Shown: positions 54,142 through 63,178 of the stretch, in pieces
Numbering within the stretch: the first letter of the stretch is position 1
Layout of the letters: each line of letters begins with the position of its first letter
From: JAEUHQ01 sp964538915
GTDB taxonomy: Bacteria; Planctomycetota; UBA1135; UBA2386
Assembly: GCA_964538915.1 (NCBI GenBank)
Contig: CAZIFB010000019.1
Location: 1 to 64,000 of the forward strand
Direction of reading: 5' to 3'
DNA: 64,000 nucleotides
Notes under the pieces: model-generated
The model's input: the letters and a program-made list of their open reading frames with translations, nothing else
Databases searched by the model: none
Told to the model about the DNA's origin: nothing
Program-made: the position numbers and the translations under genes

Positions 54142-55374
54142 TCACAGGGCACGCACCAGGCTCAGCGCGGTGAGCACCGCGAGCAACAAGAGGCCGGCGA
54201 CCAGCAGCAACCCGATCAGTCGCGCGAGGAGCCCGACGATGCGGAACGGCAGCTCGAACACCCATCGAACGCCGCGCCCGATCATGACACTGACGGCCCG
54301 CACCGGCAGGAGGATCGCCAGGATCGCCACCTCGAGCACGGACAGGATCATCGCGACGACGAACGCGACGGCACCACGTTCGCGCGCGCCGCGTCGCCAC
54401 GGCATCCCGTAGGGGCTGTCCGCCGCATCGCGCGGCACCGGCGGCGGAGTGCGCACCGGATCCGGCGTCGTGCTGCTCGGGCGAGACCCGAGCACGATGC
54501 TCTCGCCCAGCGAGCCCGGCGCCTCGAGGGCGCGAAGGAGCTCGGCAACCGAGGCGAACCGTTCCTCGGGTTTCTTGGCGAGGCAGCGGCGCACTACCTC
54601 CCGATCCGCAGGAACGGCGCCCGCCGGGAACGCCGGTTCGGCCGTCTCGTGCTTGCGCAGCACTTCCCACTCCGAGTCGCCGCGGAACGGCACGTCGCCG
54701 TAGAGCACCTCGAACAGGATCACGCCGAGCGAGTAGATGTCGCTGCGCGCGTCGCCGCGGCGCTGCAGCATCTCGGGCGCCATGTAGTAGGGCGTGCCGC
54801 GGCCGAAGCTGAGCGAGTTGCGCGACGCGGACACCAGCTTGCTCAAGCCGTAGTCCCCGACACGCGCAACGTCGCCCTTCAGGAAGATGTTCGCCGGCTT
54901 GAGATCGAAATGGACGAGGGAGTGTTCGTGCAGCGCCTGCACACCGCGCGCCGCCTGCACGAAGATGCGCAGCCCCTCTTCGCGCGCCATCGGTCCGTTC
55001 TGGAGGCGCTTCTGCAGCGTCTCCTCACCGGCGTAACTCATCACGAGGTACGGGATGCCGTCGACGGAGCCCTTGTCCTCGATCGAAACGAGGTTCGGGT
55101 GATCGATCTGCGCGAACCAGTGCACGGTCTCGAGTTCGCGGGCAACCGCGTCACGCACCGTGTCGTCGTCGACTCGGAGGAACTTGATGGCGTAGTCCTT
55201 TCCGATCGACTCCTTCCTCGCCTTGAAGACGAGGCCGAACATGCCGCCGCCCAGTTTGTTGACGATCTCGAACCCGGTCAGGTACCCGGGCTTGCGGTAG
55301 CTGCGGTAGAACGCCTCCCAGTCGACGCGAGGTGGGTTCGGCGCGGCTGCGGGATCGATGCGAGGAGCCTCCAT
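54142..55374 (-). CDS. Membrane-anchored Ser/Thr protein kinase (Hanks type, non-RD)
   Basis: 410 residues. The kinase domain (about 33-290) has the Gly loop LGGGMFGLVF, Lys in YAIKFLRV, the catalytic loop HFDLKPANIF (HFD in place of HRD, so a non-RD kinase), DYG in place of DFG, GTPYYMAPEM, and SDIYSLGVILFEVLYG. A Pro-rich linker leads to two or three C-terminal membrane segments (AVAFVVAMILSVLEVAILAI, IGLLLVAGLLLLAVLTAL). It lies directly upstream of an ECF sigma gene. A cytosolic kinase tethered by C-terminal helices is inferred. Confidence 0.9.
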   Translation of the reverse strand: MEAPRIDPAAAPNPPRVDWEAFYRSYRKPGYLTGFEIVNKLGGGMFGLVFKARKESIGKDYAIKFLRVDDDTVRDAVARELETVHWFAQIDHPNLVSIEDKGSVDGIPYLVMSYAGEETLQKRLQNGPMAREEGLRIFVQAARGVQALHEHSLVHFDLKPANIFLKGDVARVGDYGLSKLVSASRNSLSFGRGTPYYMAPEMLQRRGDARSDIYSLGVILFEVLYGDVPFRGDSEWEVLRKHETAEPAFPAGAVPADREVVRRCLAKKPEERFASVAELLRALEAPGSLGESIVLGSRPSSTTPDPVRTPPPVPRDAADSPYGMPWRRGARERGAVAFVVAMILSVLEVAILAILLPVRAVSVMIGRGVRWVFELPFRIVGLLARLIGLLLVAGLLLLAVLTALSLVRAL

Positions 55375-55389
55375 GCGCGCGCTCCGATG

Positions 55390-55971
55390 CTACAAGAGAA
55401 AGGCGACCGCCGGGACCGCGACACCCGCGAGCAGGCCGAGCAGTCGGAGTCGGCCCGTCATGTAGCCGCGCGACAGTCGGTCCAGCCACCCGATCCCGAG
55501 TCCCAACAGGACCCACGCCCCGACCACGCCGCCGTAGCGGACGGCGACCGTGCGCTCGAGGTACCGCAGTTGCGAACGCAGACGCTTGCTGTGCTGGTCG
55601 ACGAGACGCGGATCTTCGGCGACCCAGAGCGTCGTCTGGTAGCTGTTGCCGAACTCGTGGACACGTTCACGATCCTCGCGATCGACCTGCACGATCATGC
55701 GATCGAGGGGCAGGTCCGCGAGCCATCGCCGCACCTGTGGCTCGGCCAGGACTTCCGGCAGCCACAAGGGCCGCTCGACCCCGAGCGCCAGGTCCGCCCG
55801 ATGCCGCCATTGTTCGAGCACGTGCTCAGCCGCCTTCTGGCGCGCGGACGACAGAGCGGCTGCGGGCGAGAGCTCCGGTTCCCCCCGCACCGCGACCGCC
55901 TCGGCGAGCCCGGCACGGGGCCCCTGGGGAGCGACGGCGGCAAGGCAGGTCACGAGCAGGGCTTCGAGCAT
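55390..55971 (-). CDS. Exported or membrane protein of unknown function
   Basis: 193 residues. ATG 55971 has a GGAGG at good spacing. The N-terminus is hydrophobic (MLEALLVTCLAAVAPQG) and may be a signal peptide; two C-terminal segments (VVGAWVLLGLGIGWL; LLGLLAGVAVPAVAFLL) would anchor it. The middle is charged with one amphipathic helix region. The layout recalls the TPM domain protein class with a C-terminal membrane pair, but the motif match is not convincing. It lies 15 nt before the Ser/Thr kinase gene. Confidence 0.68.
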   Translation of the reverse strand: MLEALLVTCLAAVAPQGPRAGLAEAVAVRGEPELSPAAALSSARQKAAEHVLEQWRHRADLALGVERPLWLPEVLAEPQVRRWLADLPLDRMIVQVDREDRERVHEFGNSYQTTLWVAEDPRLVDQHSKRLRSQLRYLERTVAVRYGGVVGAWVLLGLGIGWLDRLSRGYMTGRLRLLGLLAGVAVPAVAFLL

Positions 55972-56044
55972 GGCACCTCCGGGAACGCGCACCGCTACGA
56001 CCCGGGTCGCGACTATTCGGAAGCGCCGGAGAATGCACGCGGGA

Positions 56045-58720
56045 TCAGGCCGCGCGCCACGGCAGCAGCACCAAGGTGACCCCGCACGCGACGACGACCT
56101 GACCGGCGGCGATCGGCTGTTCGCCGCGGAACGGCAGGCCGTCGACGGTGCCACCGCCGGCGCACGCAACGCGCATCTGGCCCGTGTTCGTCGCAAACAA
56201 CTCCACCTCGCCGGTGGCGCCCGCGACGCGCACGTGCGCATCGGGGGACGGCCCTAGCAGGATCCGGCCATCGCGGCCACGGTCCTTCATCAGGAGAAGG
56301 CGGTCGGTCCCGGCGACGTGGAAGCCGCCGAGCAGGGTCAACGACGCGGAGAGCGAACGCGAACTCGGCCGCACGAACGACATGCAGAGGGCCGATCCGA
56401 GTTGGAACCGATCGCCGGTCTGCAGGACGTGGCGGTCGACGCGCTTGCCGAGAACGCGCACTTCGCCCTCCTCCGCCACGACGGTGTCCTGCATGCCACC
56501 GTGGAACGACATGGAACGGCGGATGGTGGCGTGCAAGCCGGCCAGGTTGGCGAGGATCGGCACGTCGGCGCGGACCTTCTGCACGTTGCCGAACGAGACC
56601 GTTTCGCCGCGCAGGACGAGGTGTTCGCCGCCCTCGTCCACACGCAGGAGGAACGCCCCTTCGAGTCCTTGGGCGCGAGCAAGGTCCTTCTTCATGTCGT
56701 GGACGCGGGTGCGGAGGAGTGCGTGGGTCGGCGACATCGCCGCGAGTCGCTGGTTCGCACCGAGGAAGTCGCGCTCCTTCGCGAGAGCTTCGACGCGACC
56801 GATGGCGTCGGTCTGCCGGCGAACGTCCATCAGCTGCCCGGCGATCTGTCGAACCGAGGGTCCGTCGCACCAGAGAGCCAGCGCGTCAGCGGCCGCTCGT
56901 TCGGCAGCCACGAGATCCCGACGCTCCATGGCGTCCCGCGCGACGGCGACCTGTTCCTCGGCGCGAACGCGCCGTTCCGTCGCCGCGGCACGCAGCGACG
57001 AGGCCCGCGCTGCCGCGCCCTCGAGGAACGCCCCCAACCGCTCGATCAGGTCGGCACAACGATCGACGCCGAAGAGCCGGCCCCCCTCCATGGCCGTGCC
57101 GGCGGCAGCCAACAGACGGTCGCCGAGGTCGGCGAGGCGTGCGTCCAGCCGATGACGCGCGATCAACCGTTCGCACGAAGCGAGCAGTTCGCTCACGTTG
57201 GCGGCGACCTCGTCGAGCGCTTCGCGGTCGATCGCCTTCGCGGCGTCCTCGCAGAGGGCGAGCGCGCGGATCTCCGCGGTGACCGCTTCGATCATGCGAG
57301 GCAGTTCGTCGTGGTCCGTCTGGACCTTCGCGAGTTCTTCGAGCCGGCGCAAGCAGTGGCGCACTCCCTCCACTCCGGCGGCCAATCGCCCGTGCAGCGC
57401 GACCCTGACCTCGTCGATTCCGCGATCCACGACCGCCATCCGCGCACGAACGTCCGCCAGGAGCTGTCCCGCCGGGACGGCGACGCGCGGCGATCCCGAC
57501 AATGCGAGCGCTGCGGCACAGGCCTCGCGCAGGCTCCCGGCACGCGCGGAGGCCCGCGCCGCTTCGAGCCGACGATCGAGTTCCGCCAGCCCTTGCTCCA
57601 CGAGTTCCAGGTCGCGCCTCGCCGCTTCGTGCAGCGGTTCCGCAGCGAGCAGTTCCGCCAGGACGTTTCGCGCCGCGTCCAGGTCCCCGGCCTCCACGAT
57701 CCCGTGCACGCGCGCGAGGCGCTGGTCGGTCTCCGTCGCCTGGCTTCTCAACGCATCGGCGGCTTCGACGAGAGCCGACGCACCGACCGCCGCAGCTGCG
57801 TTCCGCAAACGAGTCGCCGCCGCACCGTTCTCTCCTCGCCCCGAACGCGCGACCGCGAACGTGAGCGCATCACACAACGCCGCCAGATCCTCGTCCCCTA
57901 CGAGATCGGAGCCGTGGAAGGCGGACGCGAACGGCAGGGCTTCGGCCATCGAGCGCGCTGCCACCAGGCGGCGGCGCAGCTCCGTGCACAACGCGAGACG
58001 GATGTCGGCCGCGGCGTCTGCGCGGGCGAGGGCCGGCAACTGCCGCAGTGATTCCTGGTAGATGCCGAGCGCACGGACGACGTCGACAGCCACGACGTCG
58101 GCGATTCGAGCCAGCAACTCCCGTGACGCAACCGCGAGCACGCGCTGACGCAGGAGCCGGATGCCCTCGCCGTCGCGATCGAGCGACTCGGCTCGGACGA
58201 GGCCTTCCTCGGCCGCAGGGAGGTCGCCGTCCGACAAGGCCTGCTCCGCGCGCTTCTGCGCCTCGGCGGCCATCCGGCGACGTTCGCCCAGGAGGTTCCT
58301 CAGCTGATCGCGCTCGATGAGCAGGTGCGACGGGCTCACGGTGGCGAGCAGCGCGGCGGCCGCTTCGGTTTCACCGTGATCGAGCGCCTTGCGCGCTTCG
58401 GCAAGGGTGCGGCGTGCGAGATCCACCGCTGCATCCTCGGCCGTCGCGGCGGCCTGCACGTCACCGGCCAGTGCGTCCGCCGCGGCCGACGGCGCTGCGG
58501 CGCGGAGCCGGGCGACCTCGGCGCGGGCCGCGACGAGGTCCTTCGCCGCGAGGTGCTTCTGCGCCCGCGCCAGGATCTGCGCCGCGGCCGCCCCCCGAAT
58601 GTCCTCAGCGCGCCGATCTGCCCGGATCGCCGGGTCCGCTGCCAAGGCCAGGGCATCCTCGAAACAGCCGTCGCGCAACGCCTTCCTGGCCTTCGCGAGT
58701 CTGATGAAGCGATCGAACAT
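56045..58720 (-). CDS. Long helical repeat protein with C-terminal FHA-like domain
   Basis: 891 residues. The first 680 are Ala/Arg/Glu-rich helices in repeat-like units of about 80-100 residues (LARRTLAEARKALDHGETEA, RAEQALSDGDLPAAEEGLVR), TPR-like or spectrin-like. From about 690 the sequence turns beta-rich and resembles a forkhead-associated domain (LVLRGETVSFGNVQKVRAD, ANLAGLHATIRRSM, VLQTGDRFQLGS), followed by a second FHA-like or beta unit (DGRILLGPSPDAHVRV). FHA domains bind phosphothreonine. With a Ser/Thr kinase two genes downstream, a kinase-linked scaffold role is plausible. Confidence 0.7.
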   Translation of the reverse strand: MFDRFIRLAKARKALRDGCFEDALALAADPAIRADRRAEDIRGAAAAQILARAQKHLAAKDLVAARAEVARLRAAAPSAAADALAGDVQAAATAEDAAVDLARRTLAEARKALDHGETEAAAALLATVSPSHLLIERDQLRNLLGERRRMAAEAQKRAEQALSDGDLPAAEEGLVRAESLDRDGEGIRLLRQRVLAVASRELLARIADVVAVDVVRALGIYQESLRQLPALARADAAADIRLALCTELRRRLVAARSMAEALPFASAFHGSDLVGDEDLAALCDALTFAVARSGRGENGAAATRLRNAAAAVGASALVEAADALRSQATETDQRLARVHGIVEAGDLDAARNVLAELLAAEPLHEAARRDLELVEQGLAELDRRLEAARASARAGSLREACAAALALSGSPRVAVPAGQLLADVRARMAVVDRGIDEVRVALHGRLAAGVEGVRHCLRRLEELAKVQTDHDELPRMIEAVTAEIRALALCEDAAKAIDREALDEVAANVSELLASCERLIARHRLDARLADLGDRLLAAAGTAMEGGRLFGVDRCADLIERLGAFLEGAAARASSLRAAATERRVRAEEQVAVARDAMERRDLVAAERAAADALALWCDGPSVRQIAGQLMDVRRQTDAIGRVEALAKERDFLGANQRLAAMSPTHALLRTRVHDMKKDLARAQGLEGAFLLRVDEGGEHLVLRGETVSFGNVQKVRADVPILANLAGLHATIRRSMSFHGGMQDTVVAEEGEVRVLGKRVDRHVLQTGDRFQLGSALCMSFVRPSSRSLSASLTLLGGFHVAGTDRLLLMKDRGRDGRILLGPSPDAHVRVAGATGEVELFATNTGQMRVACAGGGTVDGLPFRGEQPIAAGQVVVACGVTLVLLPWRAA

Positions 58721-58780
58721 GCGGACGATGGCGGGTCGCGGCCCGACGCCGGACGACGCACGATGCGCAACCGCCGCCGA

Positions 58781-59752
58781 CTATTGCAAGGTCGTGCAGA
58801 GTCCACCAGCCCCGCCGGCTTGCGCCCGGCGCAGGCACGCTTCGGTGACGGCGAGGAACGTGCGCCGATCCGCGATGCCCGTCGCCGGCACCGTGGTGAG
58901 GCCGCCGGCTGGTGCGATTCCCGCGATACCGCCGAACTTCTGCCGGAGCGAGGCCAGGATGCGCGAAGCCACGACTTCGGCGCCGGCGCGCCCGGTGCCG
59001 GGCAACAGGAAGAGGAACACCGAAGGGGCGAAGCGCGCCAGCACGTCGATGTCGCGACACTCGTTCAGGAAGACACCCGCGGCTTCTGCGAGCAAGCCAC
59101 GACGCTCGGACGCCGACAGTTCGGCCACGCCGGGCCCGAGGTCCACGAGCAGGAGGGACAGCGGCTGGTGGAAGCGAACCGCGCGTTTCCATTCCTCGTC
59201 GAGTTTCAGCGTGGCGTATGGACCGTCGAACAGGCCCGTTTCCGGGTCCTGGAGACGATTCAGCAGCGAATCCTCGCGCTCGAACTGGAGGAGCCGTTGC
59301 AGCGGGGAATCCCCCCGCGTGCCGTTGCGGAGCTCGGCTTCCACGCGCCCAAGCAGCGTGTCCACCGCGGCGCCGCGCGACCGGGCGGCGCTCGTGGCGG
59401 CACCGGCGACGTCCACGCCCTCCGTGTCCAGTACACCGGATGCGGCGTCGAAGCGCACCGTCCCGTCGGCGAGACAGAACCGAGCGATCTCCGGCCCGAC
59501 CGCGTCGTCCGTGTCGACGACGACGTAGACCGCGACCCCGGGCCGCGCCTTCAGGGCCCGCACCGCTCCGAAGACGTGTCCCGTCGGCAGCGCCGCGCAG
59601 ACTTCTCCGCTCGCGCGCACGTCCAGGACCACGACGGAGCCGGTCGCCGCCGCGCCCAGCGGCTCGCTGCTCGGCGGGCCGCCGAGCCAATCGGAGAGCC
59701 GCCGCAGCAGCGGCTGGCGGGAACCGATCCAGAACCACTTCGAAACGGCCAT
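58781..59752 (-). CDS. Degenerate GGDEF-domain protein
   Basis: 323 residues. The second half matches the GGDEF fold: DPETGLFDGPYATLKLDEEW as the usual family start, FHQPLSLLLVDLGP for the Mg-binding strand, and LARFAPSVFLFLLPGTG where active cyclases have RYGGDEF. All signature residues (GG[DE]EF) are lost, so diguanylate cyclase activity is not expected; it may bind nucleotide or protein. The first half (about 1-130) looks like an alpha/beta regulatory domain. The start shares one base with the yebC stop (TGATG). Confidence 0.72.
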   Translation of the reverse strand: MAVSKWFWIGSRQPLLRRLSDWLGGPPSSEPLGAAATGSVVVLDVRASGEVCAALPTGHVFGAVRALKARPGVAVYVVVDTDDAVGPEIARFCLADGTVRFDAASGVLDTEGVDVAGAATSAARSRGAAVDTLLGRVEAELRNGTRGDSPLQRLLQFEREDSLLNRLQDPETGLFDGPYATLKLDEEWKRAVRFHQPLSLLLVDLGPGVAELSASERRGLLAEAAGVFLNECRDIDVLARFAPSVFLFLLPGTGRAGAEVVASRILASLRQKFGGIAGIAPAGGLTTVPATGIADRRTFLAVTEACLRRAQAGGAGGLCTTLQ

Positions 59753-60519
59753 CACTCCTCCAGGGCCCGGGCCACCGCCTCGGGAAAGTCCTCGTTGCCG
59801 AACACGTTCTGCACGTCGTCGTTGTCCTCCAGCGCGTCGATGAGGCGGACGAGTCGCTGCGCGACGTCGACGTCTGCAACCACGGTGCGCTGCTCGGGAA
59901 CGTAGGCGAGCTCGGCTGCACGGAGCGGCACGCCGTGATCCGCGAGACCCTGCTGCACCGACGCGAAGTGCGCGGGCCGGCACAGCACGGCGAGAACGCC
60001 GCCATCGACCACGACGTCGTCCGCACCGATCTCGAGCGCGATCTCGAGCAGGCGATCCTCGGTCGGGACAGTCGCGCCTTCGCGACCACCGTCCACGACG
60101 AAGCGGGCCTTCCGCTGGAACATCCAAGCCACCGCGCCAGACGTTCCCAGGTTGCCGCCGAACTTCTCGAAGATGCCGCGAACGTCCGCCGCCGTGCGGT
60201 GGCGGTTGTCCGTCAGGATCTCGAGCAGGAGCGCGACCCCGCCCGGACCATATGCCTCGTAGAGCACTTCCTCGTAGTCGCCGAGGTCGCCTTCGCCCGT
60301 GCCCTTCTTGATCGCACGGTCGATGCCGTCCTTCGGCATGCTCAGCACGCGCGCCTTCTCGACACACAGCCGCAGCTTGGCGTTTCCGTCGAGGCTGCCA
60401 CCTCCCTGGCGCGCCGCAACCGTGATCATCCGCGACAGCTTCGCGAAGGCCTTCGCACGTTTCGCGTCGACGCGGTCCTTTCGGAACTTGATGTTCGAGG
60501 AATGGGAGTGACCAGCCAT
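59752..60519 (-). CDS. yebC: YebC/PmpR family DNA-binding regulator
   Basis: 255 residues. MAGHSHSSNIKFRKDRVDAK at the start, then FAKLSRMITVAARQGGG, LRLCVEKARVLSMPKDGIDR, YGPGGVALLLEILTDNRHRT, and a C-terminal EDNDDVQNVFGN. Members act as transcription regulators or aid translation of proline-rich stretches. Translationally coupled to the degenerate GGDEF gene downstream, an unusual partner. The start ATG 60519 is fixed by MAGHS. Confidence 0.95.
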   Translation of the reverse strand: MAGHSHSSNIKFRKDRVDAKRAKAFAKLSRMITVAARQGGGSLDGNAKLRLCVEKARVLSMPKDGIDRAIKKGTGEGDLGDYEEVLYEAYGPGGVALLLEILTDNRHRTAADVRGIFEKFGGNLGTSGAVAWMFQRKARFVVDGGREGATVPTEDRLLEIALEIGADDVVVDGGVLAVLCRPAHFASVQQGLADHGVPLRAAELAYVPEQRTVVADVDVAQRLVRLIDALEDNDDVQNVFGNEDFPEAVARALEE

Positions 60520-60586
60520 GGTCCTCGCGGGTCGCGCGCAGCAGGTCACGCGGCGCGGGCGCGGCGAGCGCACCCGCGGCGAAGCG

Positions 60587-60985
60587 TCAGCGCTTGCTGA
60601 ACTGCGTCGAACGGCGGGCCTTGTGCCGGCCGTACTTCTTGCGTTCGACTTCGCGCGAATCGCGCGTCAGGAGGCCGTGCTCGCGCAGCAGCTTGTCGAA
60701 GTTCTCGTTCTCGCGGCGAAGCGCGCGCGCGACGCCAAGGCTCACCGCGCCGGCCTGACCCGTGACGCCACCGCCGTCGACGTTGGCCCAGATGTCGTAG
60801 TTGTTGCGGGTCTCGGTGACGACGAGCGGCTGCAGCGCCGAGCGCCGCGTGTCGTCGGTCACGAAGAACTGGTCGAACTCACGACCGTTCACGACGAACT
60901 TGCCGGTGCCGGCCTTGATGCGAACGCGAGCGGTCGACGTCTTCCGGCGTCCGGTGCCCCACGTGTACGGGTTGTTCACTGCCAC
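60587..60985 (-). CDS. rpsI: 30S ribosomal protein S9
   Basis: 132 residues from GTG with GGAG about 8 nt upstream. Family landmarks: TGRRKTSTARVRIKAGTGKF, VNVDGGGVTGQAGAVSLGVA (seen as NVDGGGVTGQAGA), ALRRENENFDKLL, LLTRDSREVERKKYG and the basic C-terminus KARRSTQFSKR that reaches the ribosomal P site. It follows rplM by 39 nt, the standard L13-S9 operon. Confidence 0.97.
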   Translation of the reverse strand: MAVNNPYTWGTGRRKTSTARVRIKAGTGKFVVNGREFDQFFVTDDTRRSALQPLVVTETRNNYDIWANVDGGGVTGQAGAVSLGVARALRRENENFDKLLREHGLLTRDSREVERKKYGRHKARRSTQFSKR

Positions 60986-61024
60986 GAGGATCTCCAGTCA
61001 GGTCGTTTGTGCGGGTCGCGGGAA

Positions 61025-61474
61025 TCAGGCCTTCTTCGCGGGCCGGGCGGCGGGCTTCTGCGCGACGTGCGGGTGCGCAGGGCCGCGATACACCTTGAGC
61101 CGGCTGATCATCTTCCGCGCGAGCTGGTTCTTGGGCAGCATGCGGCGGACGGCGAGGCGGATCATCTCGTCCGGGGCCTTCTCGAGGTAGTCGCGCATCA
61201 GGATGTGGCGCAGACCGCCCGGGAAGCCCGTGTAGTACGTGTACTCGCGGGTGTCGGCCTTCTTGCCGGTCACCTTCACCTTGTCCGCGTTGATCACGAT
61301 CACTCCCTCGCCGACGAGCATGTAGGGCGTGTAGTCGACGCGGTGCTTGCCCATCAGCATGGTCGCGATCTCGTTGGCCATGCGGCCGAGAGTCTGGCCC
61401 GTCGCATCGACGACGTGCCAAGTGTTCATCGCGGCGTGGCGGGTGGCAACGGTGGCAAGAGTCGTCTTCGTCAT
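61025..61474 (-). CDS. rplM: 50S ribosomal protein L13
   Basis: 149 residues. WHVVDATGQTLGRMANEIA, GVIVINADKVKVTGKKA, YYTGFPGGLRH, APDEMIRLAVRRMLPKNQL and VYRGPAHPHVAQKP are typical. The N-terminus (MTKTTLATVATRHAAMNTW) includes a short extension that matches the usual 12-15 residues ahead of the WxVxDA motif, so the ATG at 61474 is preferred over the internal one. The tail is Ala/Lys-rich. Confidence 0.97.
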   Translation of the reverse strand: MTKTTLATVATRHAAMNTWHVVDATGQTLGRMANEIATMLMGKHRVDYTPYMLVGEGVIVINADKVKVTGKKADTREYTYYTGFPGGLRHILMRDYLEKAPDEMIRLAVRRMLPKNQLARKMISRLKVYRGPAHPHVAQKPAARPAKKA

Positions 61475-61589
61475 GGCTTCGTCGGTCGGGCGCGGCGTGC
61501 TGCTGGCGGCCAGAAAGAGGGCGCAGATGGTAGCGAGGGCGAAGCCGGTGTCAACGCGCGAGATTCCCCCACCGGCGCGCCGTGACCGA

Positions 61590-63032
61590 TCACATCTCGC
61601 GGATCATCATGGTGTTCGTCAGGCCGGTCTGTCGGACCGTCCCCGCGATCTGGACGATGCGATCCCCCGGTTTCACGAGGTTCTCGCGGCGCAGGATGCG
61701 ATCGCCGTCCAGGGTCAGCTCGTGGCTCGTGCGGCCAGGGGGAATCTTCCGGGCCACGATCCCCCAGATGAGGGCGAGCTTCTGCATGGTGCGCTGCGAC
61801 GGGGTGAATGCCAGCACGTGGGTCGGCGGGCGTTCGCCGGCGAGCATACGGGCGGTGGCCCCCGTCTCGGTGTAGACCGCGATCAGGCGCGCATTCGCTT
61901 CGTATGCGGCATACGCCGCGGCCCGCACGGTGGCCGCCGTGACGGTGGCGGCGCTGCCCATCGAACGCCGACGCCGCTCGCCCATGCCCGAGTACACGTC
62001 GCGCTCGGCCGTGCGAATGATCTTCTCCATCGTCCGGACCGTGCGGACGGGGTAACGACCCGAAGCCGTCTCGCCGGACAGCATCACCGCGGTCGTGCCG
62101 TCGTAGATCGCGTTCGCGACGTCCGACGCCTCGGCGCGGGTCGGGCGCGGGTTGACGACCATCGACTCGAGCATCTGCGTCGCGGTGATGACCGGCTTGC
62201 GCGCGCGGTTCGCGAGTTCGATCAGTCGCTTCTGAACGGGCGGAACCGCCTCCGCACCCATCTCCACGCCCATGTCGCCGCGCGCGACCATGAGACCGTC
62301 CGACGCCTCGAGAATGGCGTTGATGTTGCGCACGGCTTCGGGTCGCTCGATCTTCGCGATGATCTGCGTGTCGGCCTTGGCGCGATCGACGTGACGGCGG
62401 AGCGCTTTCACGTCGTCGGCGGTGCGCACGAACGACAGTGCGACGAAATCGACCTCCTGGCGGAGCACGCACTTCAGATCGGCGAGATCCTTCGCGGACA
62501 GGCAGTCCGCGGACACTTCGCTGCCCGGCAGATTGATGCCCTTCAGCTGGTGCAGGACACCGCCGTAGACGACGCGCGCGTGGATGCACGGCCCCTCGAT
62601 GCGGAGCACGCGAAGCTCGAGATTGCCGTCGTCGAGCAACACGCGCTCCCCGGCCCGCACGTCGCGCGCGAGGCCGCGGTAGCCGGTACCGATCCGGACC
62701 ACGCCCGACTTGTCGGCCTGCCCGACCACGCCGGGCGTGACGTCGATGATCACGTCGACGCCGCGCTTCAGGTAGATCGGCTCGGCGTTGCGCAACCGAC
62801 CGACTCGGATCTTCGGCCCCTGCAGGTCGGCCAGGATACCGATCGCCCGGTGCTGCTCCTTCGCGATCCGCCGGACCCGTTGCACGGTCTCGCCGATGGT
62901 TGCGTGGTCAGCGTGGGCGCAGTTGATGCGGAAGACGTCGACTCCCGCCTGCACCAGCTGAGCGACCACCGTGTCGTTGTTGGAAGCCGGGCCGAGTGTG
63001 GCCACGATCTTGGTGCGGTTGTGCCACGCCAT
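61590..63032 (-). CDS. pyk: Pyruvate kinase
   Basis: 480 residues. The last step of glycolysis, PEP to pyruvate with ATP formation. Seen: RTKIVATLGPASNN, FRINCAHAD, LADLQGPKIRVGRL, DVDFVALSFVRTADD-like segment (VDFVALSFVRTADDVK), IAKIERPEAVRNI, GLMVARGDMGVEMGAE, ITATQMLESMVVNPRPTRAE and SGETASGRYPVRTVRTM. The C-terminal regulatory domain is present. It stands 116 nt upstream of the rplM start on the same strand, so it may have its own promoter and terminate separately. Confidence 0.97.
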   Translation of the reverse strand: MAWHNRTKIVATLGPASNNDTVVAQLVQAGVDVFRINCAHADHATIGETVQRVRRIAKEQHRAIGILADLQGPKIRVGRLRNAEPIYLKRGVDVIIDVTPGVVGQADKSGVVRIGTGYRGLARDVRAGERVLLDDGNLELRVLRIEGPCIHARVVYGGVLHQLKGINLPGSEVSADCLSAKDLADLKCVLRQEVDFVALSFVRTADDVKALRRHVDRAKADTQIIAKIERPEAVRNINAILEASDGLMVARGDMGVEMGAEAVPPVQKRLIELANRARKPVITATQMLESMVVNPRPTRAEASDVANAIYDGTTAVMLSGETASGRYPVRTVRTMEKIIRTAERDVYSGMGERRRRSMGSAATVTAATVRAAAYAAYEANARLIAVYTETGATARMLAGERPPTHVLAFTPSQRTMQKLALIWGIVARKIPPGRTSHELTLDGDRILRRENLVKPGDRIVQIAGTVRQTGLTNTMMIREM

Positions 63033-63178
63033 CCAGGTGCTCTCGTCTGGTACGCGTCGCTCGAAAGGAGGTCCGACGCGGAGGCGCAGGTTGTAGCGAG
63101 GCGACCCCGCGGGTCACGCCGATTTCGGGAATGCACCGCTTTCGTGAATGCAGTGCGCGGCGCGTTCGCGGGGAATCG

